Assembly (NCBI GenBank): GCA_902796835.1
Contig: CADBQP010000034.1
Location: 1 to 45,562, forward strand
Source of the DNA: an uncultured Bacteroidales bacterium
Lineage (GTDB): Bacteria > Bacteroidota > Bacteroidia > Bacteroidales > Bacteroidaceae
Direction of reading: 5' to 3'
DNA: 45,562 nt
Shown here: positions 25,719 to 33,471 of the stretch, one piece after another
Position numbering within the stretch: position 1 is the first letter of the stretch
Layout of the letters: each line of letters starts with the position of its first letter
Made by a program: the position numbers and the translations under genes
The notes under the pieces: generated by a model
Databases searched by the model: none
Seen by the model: the letters and a program-made list of their open reading frames with translations, nothing else
Told to the model about the DNA's origin: nothing

Positions 25719-26756
25719 ATGCTGCTCCTGCGCCCCTTCTCGCTTGTCTATGCCGCCATTATGGAGATTCGCAACCTGCTCTTCGACATGGGGTGGCTCA
25801 AGGAAGAGATGTTTCCCCTGCCCGTTATCGGGGTGGGAAATTTGGCCGTGGGCGGAACAGGAAAAACCCCACACGTGGAAATGACGGTGCGCACCATCGG
25901 CAAAATGTGGCCCAAGGCCCGCATCGCCGTGCTAAGCCGCGGATATGGCAGGCACACAAAGGGATTTCGCCTTGTTCGAAAAGACGACAAGCCTGAATTT
26001 TGCGGCGACGAACCGCTGCAAATCAAGCGAAAGTTTGGCGAGGGGCTCACGGTGGCCGTATGCGAAAATCGCAGAAGGGGCATTCGGCTTCTTATGGAGC
26101 AGAGCGCAATCGACATCGTGGTGCTCGACGATGCCTTTCAGCACCGATACGTAAAACCATCCGTTTCGCTCGTGCTCACCGACTACAGCCGCCCCTACTA
26201 TGCCGACCACGTGATGCCCGAGGGCCGTTTGCGCGAAGGCAGGGGCGGAAGCCGACGGGCTGCAGCCATTGTGGTGACAAAGTGTCCGCCCAACCTGCAA
26301 ACCAAAGAAGCCAGCAGCATTAAGCATCGGCTCAATCCGACCGACGAGCAGCAAGTTTTCTTCACCACCCTGCGCTATGCCCCCTTGCAATGGGCCGCCA
26401 CAAAAAAAGAAGACCGCATTCCCAAGGGCGGAAAGGTGCTCGCCATAACGGGCATTGCGCATCCCGAGTCGCTGCTGCAACATCTGGGCGAACAATACGA
26501 CGTGGAGCATTTGGCCTTTGCCGACCACCACGACTTCTCGCCGAGAGATGTCAAGAAGATTGAGCAACATGCAAGCCGAGCTACACTGGTGGTGACCACC
26601 GAAAAGGACATTACCCGCCTCATGAGCGTACCAGGAAAGTTGCCGGCCCATCTACTTCAAAAACTTTGCGTGCAGCCCATAGCCGTGTCGTTCCTATTCG
26701 ATGGCGAAAGCGGGTTCAGAGATTTATTGAACAAATATATTCCAGAAAAGGACTAA
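25719..26756 (+). CDS. lpxK: Tetraacyldisaccharide 4'-kinase
   Basis: The 345-residue enzyme phosphorylates the 4' position of the lipid A disaccharide at the inner membrane. The start LRPFSLVYAAIMEIRNLLFD is the typical membrane-associated N-terminus. VIGVGNLAVGGTGKTP (about 36-51) contains the P-loop, LSRGYGR and GDEPL follow, and DDAFQHR is the conserved catalytic segment. The presence of lipid A synthesis confirms a Gram-negative outer membrane. The gene is tightly linked to sppA (12 bases) and the phosphorylase (20 bases). Confidence 0.95.
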   Translation: MLLLRPFSLVYAAIMEIRNLLFDMGWLKEEMFPLPVIGVGNLAVGGTGKTPHVEMTVRTIGKMWPKARIAVLSRGYGRHTKGFRLVRKDDKPEFCGDEPLQIKRKFGEGLTVAVCENRRRGIRLLMEQSAIDIVVLDDAFQHRYVKPSVSLVLTDYSRPYYADHVMPEGRLREGRGGSRRAAAIVVTKCPPNLQTKEASSIKHRLNPTDEQQVFFTTLRYAPLQWAATKKEDRIPKGGKVLAITGIAHPESLLQHLGEQYDVEHLAFADHHDFSPRDVKKIEQHASRATLVVTTEKDITRLMSVPGKLPAHLLQKLCVQPIAVSFLFDGESGFRDLLNKYIPEKD

Positions 26757-26776
26757 CCTCATAAAACTAAACTACT

Positions 26777-27589
26777 ATGCTCGAAAAAATTCAAGATAGC
26801 GCATCGTGGCTTCTCAGCCACACACAACTACGTCCCACCACCGTCATTGTGCTTGGCACTGGCCTCGGACGCCTGGCCGACGAGATTGAAATCATTGACG
26901 AGTTTCCCTATCATGTCATCCCTAACTTCCCCGTTTCCACCGTTGAGGGACACAAGGGAAAGCTCATTTTCGGCCACCTTGGCGGCAAGGAAGTGATGGC
27001 TCTCGACGGCCGCTTCCACTACTACGAGGGCTACGACATGAAGACCGTGACGTTCCCCATCCGAGTGATGCGCGAACTGGGCATCAAGAACTATGTCGTG
27101 TCGAATGCAGCAGGCGGAACAAATCCGGAATTTAGAATAGGCGACATCATGCTCATAGTAGACCACATCAACTTCATGCCCGAACATCCGCTTCGCGGCA
27201 AAAACATTGACTACGGACCGCGTTTTCCCGACATGAGTCAGGCCTACGACCGCGAATACCTTGACATGGCGCGCGAAATAGCCGCCAAAGACAACATTCG
27301 CCTCGTTGAGGGCGTTTACCTCGCCACCTCTGGCCCCACCTTCGAGACTCCAGCCGAATATCGCATGTTCCATCGCCTTGGAGCCGACGCCGTGGGAATG
27401 AGCACCGTACCCGAAGTGATCGTAGCCCGCCACTGCGGCATGCGTGTCTTTGGCATGAGCGTCATCACCGACCTGGGAGTTGACGGAAAAATTGTGCAAG
27501 TGTCGCACGAAGAGGTGCAGCGTGCAGCCGACGCCGTGCAACCCATCATGGCCAACCTGGTGCGCAAAATGATTGAGCGCATTGCATAA
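26777..27589 (+). CDS. punA: Purine nucleoside phosphorylase, trimeric class
   Basis: The 270-residue enzyme splits purine nucleosides with phosphate for base salvage. Family motifs are VLGTGLGRLAD, GHKGKLIFG, GRFHYYEGY, SNAAGGTNP, SGPTFETPAE with E190 and the stretch GADAVGMSTVPEVIVARHCG, which is nearly the same as in mammalian enzymes. The base-binding asparagine of human PNP (N243, in LITN) is aspartate here (D232, in VITD). In the human enzyme this substitution is known to increase activity on adenosine, so substrate range may be broader than 6-oxopurines. It sits 20 bases after lpxK and 33 bases before the thioredoxin-like lipoprotein gene. Confidence 0.93.
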   Translation: MLEKIQDSASWLLSHTQLRPTTVIVLGTGLGRLADEIEIIDEFPYHVIPNFPVSTVEGHKGKLIFGHLGGKEVMALDGRFHYYEGYDMKTVTFPIRVMRELGIKNYVVSNAAGGTNPEFRIGDIMLIVDHINFMPEHPLRGKNIDYGPRFPDMSQAYDREYLDMAREIAAKDNIRLVEGVYLATSGPTFETPAEYRMFHRLGADAVGMSTVPEVIVARHCGMRVFGMSVITDLGVDGKIVQVSHEEVQRAADAVQPIMANLVRKMIERIA

Positions 27590-27622
27590 CAGCAACCAAA
27601 CACACATTATTAATATTGCACT

Positions 27623-28165
27623 ATGAAAAAAATTCTTTTCCTCATGGCAGCTGCTCTTGTGCTGGCATCGTGTAGCCAGGCAAATGCAAAAAAAGAGAGC
27701 ACTGCAACCGAACAAACCGAAACCGCTAAGCTGGCGCCCGTGGCAACTCTCAAGACTCTCGACTCGAGCATTATGGGCGAAGACATCGTGAAGGCAGCCG
27801 TGGCAGAGTTCGAGGGCAAAGTCGTACTGGTGGACTTTTGGGCCACATGGTGCCCGCCGTGCCGACAGGCCATGAAACTCATCGATGAGATTAAGCCCGA
27901 ACTAAAGGAGAAGGGCTGCGTCTTCGTATATCTTACGGGCGAAACATCGCCAATCGACAAGTTTAACGAGATGTATCCAAACATCGACGGCACACACTAC
28001 CGCCTGACGAAGGCCCAGTGGGAAAGCATGCTCAATTTCTATGGAGCTCGCGGCATTCCTTTCTATCTGCTCATTGGCAAAGACGGGAAGGTGGTTACCA
28101 CCAGCACTGGCTATCCCGGCAATGACATCATCAAGAATCAGATGGAGGTGGAACTCACGAAATAA
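27623..28165 (+). CDS. TlpA-like thioredoxin-fold lipoprotein
   Basis: The 180-residue product has a lipoprotein signal with lipobox LASC (C17) and a low-complexity linker. A thioredoxin domain follows with WCPPC at 76-80 in VDFWATWCPPCRQ and the cis-proline segment ARGIPFYLLI. It would be a periplasmic or outer-membrane-anchored disulfide oxidoreductase, probably reducing. It is the last gene of the exodeoxyribonuclease-to-here run and is followed by a clear intrinsic terminator. Confidence 0.9.
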   Translation: MKKILFLMAAALVLASCSQANAKKESTATEQTETAKLAPVATLKTLDSSIMGEDIVKAAVAEFEGKVVLVDFWATWCPPCRQAMKLIDEIKPELKEKGCVFVYLTGETSPIDKFNEMYPNIDGTHYRLTKAQWESMLNFYGARGIPFYLLIGKDGKVVTTSTGYPGNDIIKNQMEVELTK

Positions 28166-28184
28166 CCCACACCTGCAAAAAGCA

Positions 28185-28223
28185 AGCGAGCCGCACCATG
28201 AATGGATGTGGCTCGCTTTTTTT
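28185..28223 (+). terminator. Intrinsic terminator
   Basis: Arms AGCGAGCC (28185-28192) and GGCTCGCT (28210-28217) form a GC-rich stem extended by CA/TG pairs, and T-rich sequence continues to 28223. It ends the plus-strand run that includes sppA and lpxK. Confidence 0.85.
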
Positions 28224-28245
28224 GCGTAAAAGGGAAAGCGTATGG

Positions 28246-28632
28246 TCAGGAGCTATGGTCGACATGAGGGCCGAAGTATTGACGAAAAACGAAGTTGAGC
28301 ACCGCAAAAAAGGCACACACAAAGGCATAGCCTACAACCATAGAGAGGTCTCTACAAAGCAGCTTGAACACTCCCAGCACACAACTGAATGTTGCCATAA
28401 TGCCCGTGGACATCTGTATCAGCCAATCTCCGCAAAAAATACACAATGCCGCCACCCCCAGCACTGCAACAAAGACTACGGCCAGCCCCTCAGCCAGAGC
28501 CTCTCGTCGCTTTTGGCGCGTTGCCTCAAGGGTTACGCGCCTCATGACCTTTTTCGAAAAATCTGCCGAAGGTTTTGTGCTTCCTTCGGGAGGAGTCAGT
28601 GCCCGGCGCAGGCCATTTCTATCGTTTCTCAT
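28246..28632 (-). CDS. Small membrane protein, probable anti-sigma factor
   Basis: The 128-residue product has a charged N-terminal cytoplasmic part (about 1-45, with FSKKVMRRVTLEATRQKRREA). Two or three hydrophobic segments follow (about 48-68, 74-92 and 97-115). It begins 6 bases after the stop of the ECF sigma factor gene, the position where Bacteroidetes place anti-sigma or sigma-modulating membrane proteins. It lacks an obvious zinc-binding ZAS motif (HxxxCxxC). Assignment rests on context and topology, not on a recognised domain. Confidence 0.7.
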   Translation of the reverse strand: MRNDRNGLRRALTPPEGSTKPSADFSKKVMRRVTLEATRQKRREALAEGLAVVFVAVLGVAALCIFCGDWLIQMSTGIMATFSCVLGVFKLLCRDLSMVVGYAFVCAFFAVLNFVFRQYFGPHVDHSS

Positions 28633-28638
28633 GATTTA

Positions 28639-29175
28639 CTATTTATTAAGGAGCAGATATAGTTTCTTTCGTATGCGACTTAGACGAGTGGCGATGGTCG
28701 TTTCGCGCTGCGAGATGATGTATGCAATTTCCTTGAGCGAACGGTTGTCGAAATAGAAGAGCGAGAGCAGGGCTTGATCGGCTGGCGAGAGCTGCTCAAT
28801 GGCTTCGCGCAGGGCAGCCACGCGCTGTTCGGCCACTTCGTCGAGCAGGGAGTCGGCCATGGTGTCGCTCACGGCTTCGATTTCGACGTCGGGAAAAAGC
28901 GCCGTGGCCCGCAACTGCCGTCGCTGCGTCGAAATGGCCAGATTATAGGCTATGCGCATGAGCCAGGTGGAGAACTTTGAGCGCTTGTTGAACGTATCGA
29001 GACGCGAGAAGGCTTTGACCAAGGCATCTTGTGCCACGTCCTCGGCATCCTGAGGGTTGCCCACAATGCGCAAGGCTATGGCATAGACTTCAGCCCCGTA
29101 ACGGTCGACAAGCACAGCATAATCGTCGGTATGGCCGGCCAGAATGCCCTCTATCAATCGTTGTTCGTCGTTCAT
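28639..29175 (-). CDS. ECF RNA polymerase sigma factor (RpoE-like)
   Basis: The 178-residue product has sigma region 2 (about 18-88: YAVLVDRYGAEVYAIALRI, then AEDVAQDALVKAF and FSTWLMRIAYNLA). After a variable linker comes region 4 (about 120-175: LSPADQALLSLFYFDNRSL and KEIAYIISQ, with the recognition helix near TTIATRLSRIRKKL). Regions 1 and 3 are absent, as in ECF sigma factors. It lies between a DUF6249 protein and a probable membrane anti-sigma protein on the same strand, a regulatory trio responding to an envelope signal. The target genes are unknown. Confidence 0.92.
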   Translation of the reverse strand: MNDEQRLIEGILAGHTDDYAVLVDRYGAEVYAIALRIVGNPQDAEDVAQDALVKAFSRLDTFNKRSKFSTWLMRIAYNLAISTQRRQLRATALFPDVEIEAVSDTMADSLLDEVAEQRVAALREAIEQLSPADQALLSLFYFDNRSLKEIAYIISQRETTIATRLSRIRKKLYLLLNK

Positions 29176-29212
29176 GGCTACTTCTCTCTGCTTTTGAAAT
29201 GGGAACTTTTTG

Positions 29213-29275
29213 GAAGAGTTGGCTCAACAGTTTAAATTATCTCAGAGATATTTTAAACCACCGAGCCAACTCTTC
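29213..29275. repeat. Palindromic intergenic element, copy 3
   Basis: The outer stem is perfect over 13 bases (GAAGAGTTGGCTC 29213-29225, GAGCCAACTCTTC 29263-29275). An inner stem pairs a GTTTAAA-rich arm with a TTTAAAC-rich arm (about 29230-29258) with one mismatch. The left half GAAGAGTTGGCTCAACAG plus TTTAAATTATC matches the loop and right arm of the element at 8639-8705 almost base for base. It lies between the DUF6249 gene and the sigma gene, both on the minus strand, so here it could reduce read-through into the sigma gene. Confidence 0.85.
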
Positions 29276-29296
29276 AAGCCTGATGCCACTCAGCGT

Positions 29297-29689
29297 TCAT
29301 TTGCGCTTCTTGCTTTCTATAATATAAGCTATCAGCAAACCGAGACCACCGAAAAAGCATACGCTGGCACCGACGATAAATTCTTGATGCTCAAAGTAGC
29401 CATTTAAATCGCCATTAGAATAGAACATTGCATAGTTAATTCCAAATCCAACGAGCAGGCCTAAACCTATTCCTATAAACAGCAGGCCCCAGCGAAGAGG
29501 CGAAAACGAGGGAACAGAAGACTGCGAACTTGAGAGCTGAGAAAAAATTTTGCTTACATCCACGTCTTTCAGCGACTCAATCTTTTCAATGAGCATTTTT
29601 CGCTCGGTACGGTGAACAAAGAGCTCGATAATTAAATAGAAAGAGCCGAGGATAATCAGAAGTACTAAGGGAGCTACTAACCAGTCCAT
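29297..29689 (-). CDS. DUF6249-type membrane protein
   Basis: The 130-residue product has one N-terminal membrane segment (about 5-24), a charged linker (HRTERKMLIEKIESLKDV) and two further hydrophobic segments (about 67-86 and 104-123). This layout, and location by an ECF sigma gene, fit the DUF6249 family of Bacteroidetes. Function is unknown. Here it lies upstream of the sigma gene, separated by 121 bases that contain the palindromic element. Base composition is more AT-rich than in neighbouring genes. Confidence 0.75.
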   Translation of the reverse strand: MDWLVAPLVLLIILGSFYLIIELFVHRTERKMLIEKIESLKDVDVSKIFSQLSSSQSSVPSFSPLRWGLLFIGIGLGLLVGFGINYAMFYSNGDLNGYFEHQEFIVGASVCFFGGLGLLIAYIIESKKRK

Positions 29690-29774
29690 AAAGAATAATT
29701 ATTTTAATGGTGAAACTTTTTGTTTTCTGCCTATTAGACGCTCGGATTTCAGAAATATTACACTCCAAACAAAA

Positions 29775-29810
29775 AAATCTGCATCCTTCATGGCTGAAAG
29801 ATGCAGATTT
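29775..29810 (-). terminator. Intrinsic terminator of the carboxyltransferase gene
   Basis: Arms AAATCTGCATC (29775-29785) and GATGCAGATTT (29800-29810) form a perfect 11-base stem. Read on the minus strand it ends in a run of seven T, as expected after the gene that ends at 29835. Confidence 0.85.
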
Positions 29811-29834
29811 TGCTTTTCTAAGGCCAGCGCACGC

Positions 29835-31613
29835 CTATTCTTCGGGCCTTTGCACGTAGGCCAGCACGTCGCCTTTGCTCACGTGGCCGCCCTGCTTGGT
29901 GGCAATTTCCACGAGGGTGCCGCCCAGAGCAGCGGGGATTTCGACGATTTGTCCGTAGTTATTCTCAATGTAGCAAAAGCGCTCACCTTCGGCAACCACC
30001 TTGCCTATGTAGGGCTCGATGGCCATCACGGCCTCGGCATCGCCACCGATTTCGTAGAGCACAATGCCGCTTTCGGGAGCCACCAGGGCATCGGCCTTGG
30101 CGTGTTTGAAGGCCAGTGCTTCGGCCTCGTTGATGGCGCCTCCACCCAAAGCCTTGTCGCGCGCGGCCTGAAGGTCGGCCAGAAAACGCTTTTTGGCTTC
30201 GCCGCTCTTATAGTCGCGATATTGGCGCTCGTGCATGGCAAACTCGTAAAGCTCTTCGTCGTCGGGGCCAAGGTCCCAGCCGTTCTCTTCCATCTCCTTG
30301 CGGAACTGGTCGAGATTGTCGGGATAGAGTGCCTGAGGGTCGTCGGTATAAAATTCGAAGCCCTTCTCCTTGGCCAGCTCCACGATTTCGGGAGCCACTT
30401 CGCCGGGAAGTTTTCCGCTCTTGCCGAGTATCATGCCCCACATGTTGTCGTCCATCATCGTGAATCGCGGTTTGTCCATCGACTCGCAGAGCAAGTTCAT
30501 CAGGGCAATGTTCTTCACGTATTGACTGAAGGGAGTAACGAGTGGAGGATAGCCCACGCGAGGCCACACGTAGCCCACTTCGTCGAACAGGCGTATGAGC
30601 AATTCGTCTTCGGTATAGGCAGGCTCGCCTTTCTTCTCACGATTGGAATTGATGGCGCCCATGGCGCCCTTCAGGTCGGCCATCATCGAGCCCATCATGC
30701 CGCCGGGCAGTCCGCAGCCCAGCAGGAGCGATGACTCGAGGTGGTTGTTGGGATTCACGAAGTAGCCCAGGAAGTCGTCAAGAAACTCTTGCGTGAGTTT
30801 GCGAGCCTCCATGTAGGCTTTCATGTTGATTTCGGGCACGTCGAACCCGTAGTTTTTGAGCATGCTCTGCACGGAAATGATGTCGGCATGGCCCTTGCCC
30901 CACGACAGGGGCTCCATGGCAGTGTCAATGATGTCCACTCCGTTTTTGGCAAGCTCCAAAATGCTAGCCATCTGCAGCCCCGGGCCGCTATGGCCATGGT
31001 ATTCCACGATTACGTCGGGGTGGTTTTTCTTAATAAGGCCACAAAGCTTTCCGAGCAGGGCTGGCTGACCTATTCCAGCCATGTCTTTCAGGCATATTTC
31101 GGGAGCACCGGCTGCAATGAGCTGGTCGGCAATGGCACTGTAGTATTCGGCAGTGTGGATGGGCGAATTAGTGATGCAGAGCGTGGCCTGCGGTGTCATG
31201 CCGGCCTCGAGGGCCCACTTGATGGAGGGAATGATGTTGCGCACATCGTTCAAGCCACAAAAAATGCGGGGAATGTCCACACCCTGAGCGTGCTTCACCT
31301 TGTATTGCAGCCGACGCAAATCGGCCGAGCACGGGAACATGCGCAGGGCGTTCAAGCCGCGGTCGAGCATGTGGGTCTTAATGCCAGCCTCATGGTAGAT
31401 CTTCGTCACGGCACGCACGGCCTGATTCGGATTCTCGCCATAGAGCAGATTCACCTGCTCAAAGGCTCCACCGTTTGTTTCCACTCGGGCAAAGCAGCCC
31501 ATCTTCACTATCACTGGGGCTATGCGTTCCAGCTGGTCCTTGCGCGGCTGAAATTTTCCATAGCTCTGAAACATGTCTCTATAGACGAGACTGAACTGTA
31601 TTTTTCTTCCCAT
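29835..31613 (-). CDS. Biotin-dependent carboxyltransferase (oxaloacetate decarboxylase alpha / pyruvate carboxylase B type) with atypical biotinyl-like domain
   Basis: The 592-residue product has a carboxyltransferase TIM barrel (about 5-300). Metal and active-site residues are D13 in YRDMFQSY, K176 in ICLKDMAG (the carbamylated lysine of the family) and H206/H208 in EYHGHSGPG. A conserved C-terminal region (about 300-480) follows. The last 75 residues have the fold pattern of a biotinyl/lipoyl domain, but the EAMKM motif reads IENNYGQ (549-555), with Y553 where the biotinylated lysine should be. A separate carrier protein would have to deliver carboxybiotin. Family members act on oxaloacetate, pyruvate or methylmalonyl-CoA. 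The gene stands alone, with its own terminator and a TAATTTCG -7-like element at 31673-31666. Confidence 0.85.
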   Translation of the reverse strand: MGRKIQFSLVYRDMFQSYGKFQPRKDQLERIAPVIVKMGCFARVETNGGAFEQVNLLYGENPNQAVRAVTKIYHEAGIKTHMLDRGLNALRMFPCSADLRRLQYKVKHAQGVDIPRIFCGLNDVRNIIPSIKWALEAGMTPQATLCITNSPIHTAEYYSAIADQLIAAGAPEICLKDMAGIGQPALLGKLCGLIKKNHPDVIVEYHGHSGPGLQMASILELAKNGVDIIDTAMEPLSWGKGHADIISVQSMLKNYGFDVPEINMKAYMEARKLTQEFLDDFLGYFVNPNNHLESSLLLGCGLPGGMMGSMMADLKGAMGAINSNREKKGEPAYTEDELLIRLFDEVGYVWPRVGYPPLVTPFSQYVKNIALMNLLCESMDKPRFTMMDDNMWGMILGKSGKLPGEVAPEIVELAKEKGFEFYTDDPQALYPDNLDQFRKEMEENGWDLGPDDEELYEFAMHERQYRDYKSGEAKKRFLADLQAARDKALGGGAINEAEALAFKHAKADALVAPESGIVLYEIGGDAEAVMAIEPYIGKVVAEGERFCYIENNYGQIVEIPAALGGTLVEIATKQGGHVSKGDVLAYVQRPEE

Positions 31614-32033
31614 AATTCAATGTTGAAGGCACACTCCTTGACAGGAGGCAGCCGTAAAATCGACGCGAAATTACGAAAAAAACCACAAGTGTCGGCTTTT
31701 TCAAAAAAAATAGTTGGATTTGAACTATTTTTCGCCGCTGCGCCTCGGTCCACATAGCCGAGAAGCGCGATAAATAGGGCAGATTGAGGCATAAAGTACA
31801 TATTGTTTGAAATCTCAACCATTGTGCGCGATGCAGGGGCATAGGCCGTGCATCGTTGGGCTGCTGGCGGAGCGCTGTCTTCCCCGACGGCTCTGCCTGT
31901 TCCGACACTCGGAGGCAACGTTGTCCCTTGTCATGACACAAATCGCACAAAAAAGCACGCGGTGTGCGATATTATACAATCTTTTTCTTATTTTTGTGCG
32001 CACAATACGCAAAAGAAAAGCACACAAAGGCTT
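31614..32033. other. 420-base intergenic region between divergent genes
   Basis: No coding frame here looks real. It holds a minus-strand TAATTTCG -7-like element (31673-31666) for the carboxyltransferase gene. A hairpin CGATGCA/TGCATCG lies around 31829-31855. The cardiolipin synthase -7 element is at 31989-31996, with an overlapping palindrome at 31994-32005. The stretch from about 31740 to 31930 is GC-rich and unexplained. Confidence 0.6.
31989..32005 (+). promoter_or_regulatory. -7 element with overlapping palindromic operator candidate
   Basis: TATTTTTG (31989-31996) matches the Bacteroidetes -7 consensus, though a -33 TTG at the right spacing is not evident. Directly over the expected transcription start lies the perfect 12-base palindrome TTGTGCGCACAA (31994-32005). 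A dimeric regulator bound there would block or require activation of transcription of the cardiolipin synthase gene. Confidence 0.45.
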
Positions 32034-33458
32034 ATGCTTTCGAACATCTTCTTTTGGACCACGCTGACACTCTACATCGTCCTGATTCTCAGCACGGTGG
32101 TAATCATTACACTCGAAAACCGACAACCAGCCAAGACTATTGCCTGGATTCTGGCCATTGTGGCGCTGCCCGTGGTGGGCTTTGTGTTTTTTCTCATTTT
32201 TGGGCAAAACCTTAAAAAGGAACACACCATCAATCGCCACCACTACCGACAGCTGCTGCGCCGCCTGCGCAACAGGCAAATGCCCGAGCGACTGGCCAAC
32301 CTGCCCGAAAAATACTTTCAGCTCATTCAGCTTTGCGCCAAAACCATGGGAGCGCTCCCCACAGCTTCAAACACGCTGCAAATGCTACCCTCTGGCGCTG
32401 ACTACATGCAGGCTCTTCTTCGCGACATAGCCGCCGCCAAAAACTTTGTGCTCATCGAAACCTACATCATCGAAGACGATGCCGTGGGCCGCTTGCTCAG
32501 CGATGCGCTCGTCGAAAAGGCCAGTCAGGGCGTAGCCGTCTATCTCATCTACGACGACGTGGGATGTTGGCGCGTGCCTCAAAAGTTTTTCAGAAGACTC
32601 GAAAGGGCCGGCATAAAGGTGGAGGCATTCATGGAAGTGCGTTTTCCCTCGCTCACGAGCAAGGTGAACTATCGCAATCACCGCAAACTTTGTGTTATCG
32701 ACGGCACCACCAGCTACGTTGGCGGAATGAACTTTGCCCTGCGCTACGTGTCGCACGCACAGACTAAGTGGTACGACCTGCAACTGCGCATAGAAGGCAC
32801 CGCCTCGCTCTCGCTGCAACACATTTTCATGGCCGACTGGCAATTTGCCTCGGGCAGGGAAATTCCAGCAAGCCTCTTCGCCCACGAACCCGAGACAACC
32901 GTAAACGAAGGCCCCGTGGTGCAGATGCTCACCTCGTCGCCAGCCTCGCAATATCCCGAACTGATGTATGCACTGACGTGGGCACTGCAAAACGCCCGCC
33001 GCTACGTCTACATTCAAACGCCCTACTTCATGCCCACCGAGCCTATACTGCAAGCCCTCGAAACGGCAGCCCTCATGGATGTAGACGTAAGAATCATGCT
33101 TCCCATGCGACCCGACGGCAAATGGCTCAAGTGGGCCAACGAAAGCTACTTTTCCGAACTGCTGCACGCGGGCATAAAAATCTATCGCTGCACCGATGGC
33201 TTCCTGCATGCCAAAATGGTGGTAATCGACGACGACTGGTGCACCATTGGCTCGAGCAACATCGACTTTAGAAGTTTTGAAAACAATTTCGAAGTGGGCG
33301 CAGTTATCTACGACAAAGACACTGCCCTTGAGGCCCGCCGCTTTTTTGAAAGCAACCTGCCTCACTGCAAAGAACTCAAATACGCCGAATGGAAGCGACG
33401 GCCCTTCGGCCACAAATGGGCCGAATCGGCCACACGCATCATGGCTCCGCTTTTCTAA
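32034..33458 (+). CDS. cls: Cardiolipin synthase (phospholipase D family)
   Basis: The 474-residue membrane enzyme joins two phosphatidylglycerol molecules, or related donors, into cardiolipin. Two N-terminal membrane segments (about 5-27 and 36-56) form the PLDc_N region. Two HKD motifs follow: H216-R-K218 to D223 in NHRKLCVIDG, and H392-A-K394 to D399 in LHAKMVVIDD. Length matches ClsA-type enzymes. ATG 32034 is chosen because the longer in-frame extension to 31848 lacks any family similarity and crosses the promoter. It is followed after 13 bases by the C10 protease gene, so the two may share a transcript. Confidence 0.92.
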   Translation: MLSNIFFWTTLTLYIVLILSTVVIITLENRQPAKTIAWILAIVALPVVGFVFFLIFGQNLKKEHTINRHHYRQLLRRLRNRQMPERLANLPEKYFQLIQLCAKTMGALPTASNTLQMLPSGADYMQALLRDIAAAKNFVLIETYIIEDDAVGRLLSDALVEKASQGVAVYLIYDDVGCWRVPQKFFRRLERAGIKVEAFMEVRFPSLTSKVNYRNHRKLCVIDGTTSYVGGMNFALRYVSHAQTKWYDLQLRIEGTASLSLQHIFMADWQFASGREIPASLFAHEPETTVNEGPVVQMLTSSPASQYPELMYALTWALQNARRYVYIQTPYFMPTEPILQALETAALMDVDVRIMLPMRPDGKWLKWANESYFSELLHAGIKIYRCTDGFLHAKMVVIDDDWCTIGSSNIDFRSFENNFEVGAVIYDKDTALEARRFFESNLPHCKELKYAEWKRRPFGHKWAESATRIMAPLF

Positions 33459-33471
33459 CATCGACTTTTCC

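Noticed and set aside
31848..32033. In-frame 62-residue extension of cardiolipin synthase
   Set aside because: It crosses the -7 element and palindrome, lacks similarity to the family, and places the membrane anchor internally.
33247..33471. In-frame extension of the C10 protease into cls
   Set aside because: It overlaps the second HKD region of cls in another frame, and the clear signal peptide begins at 33472.
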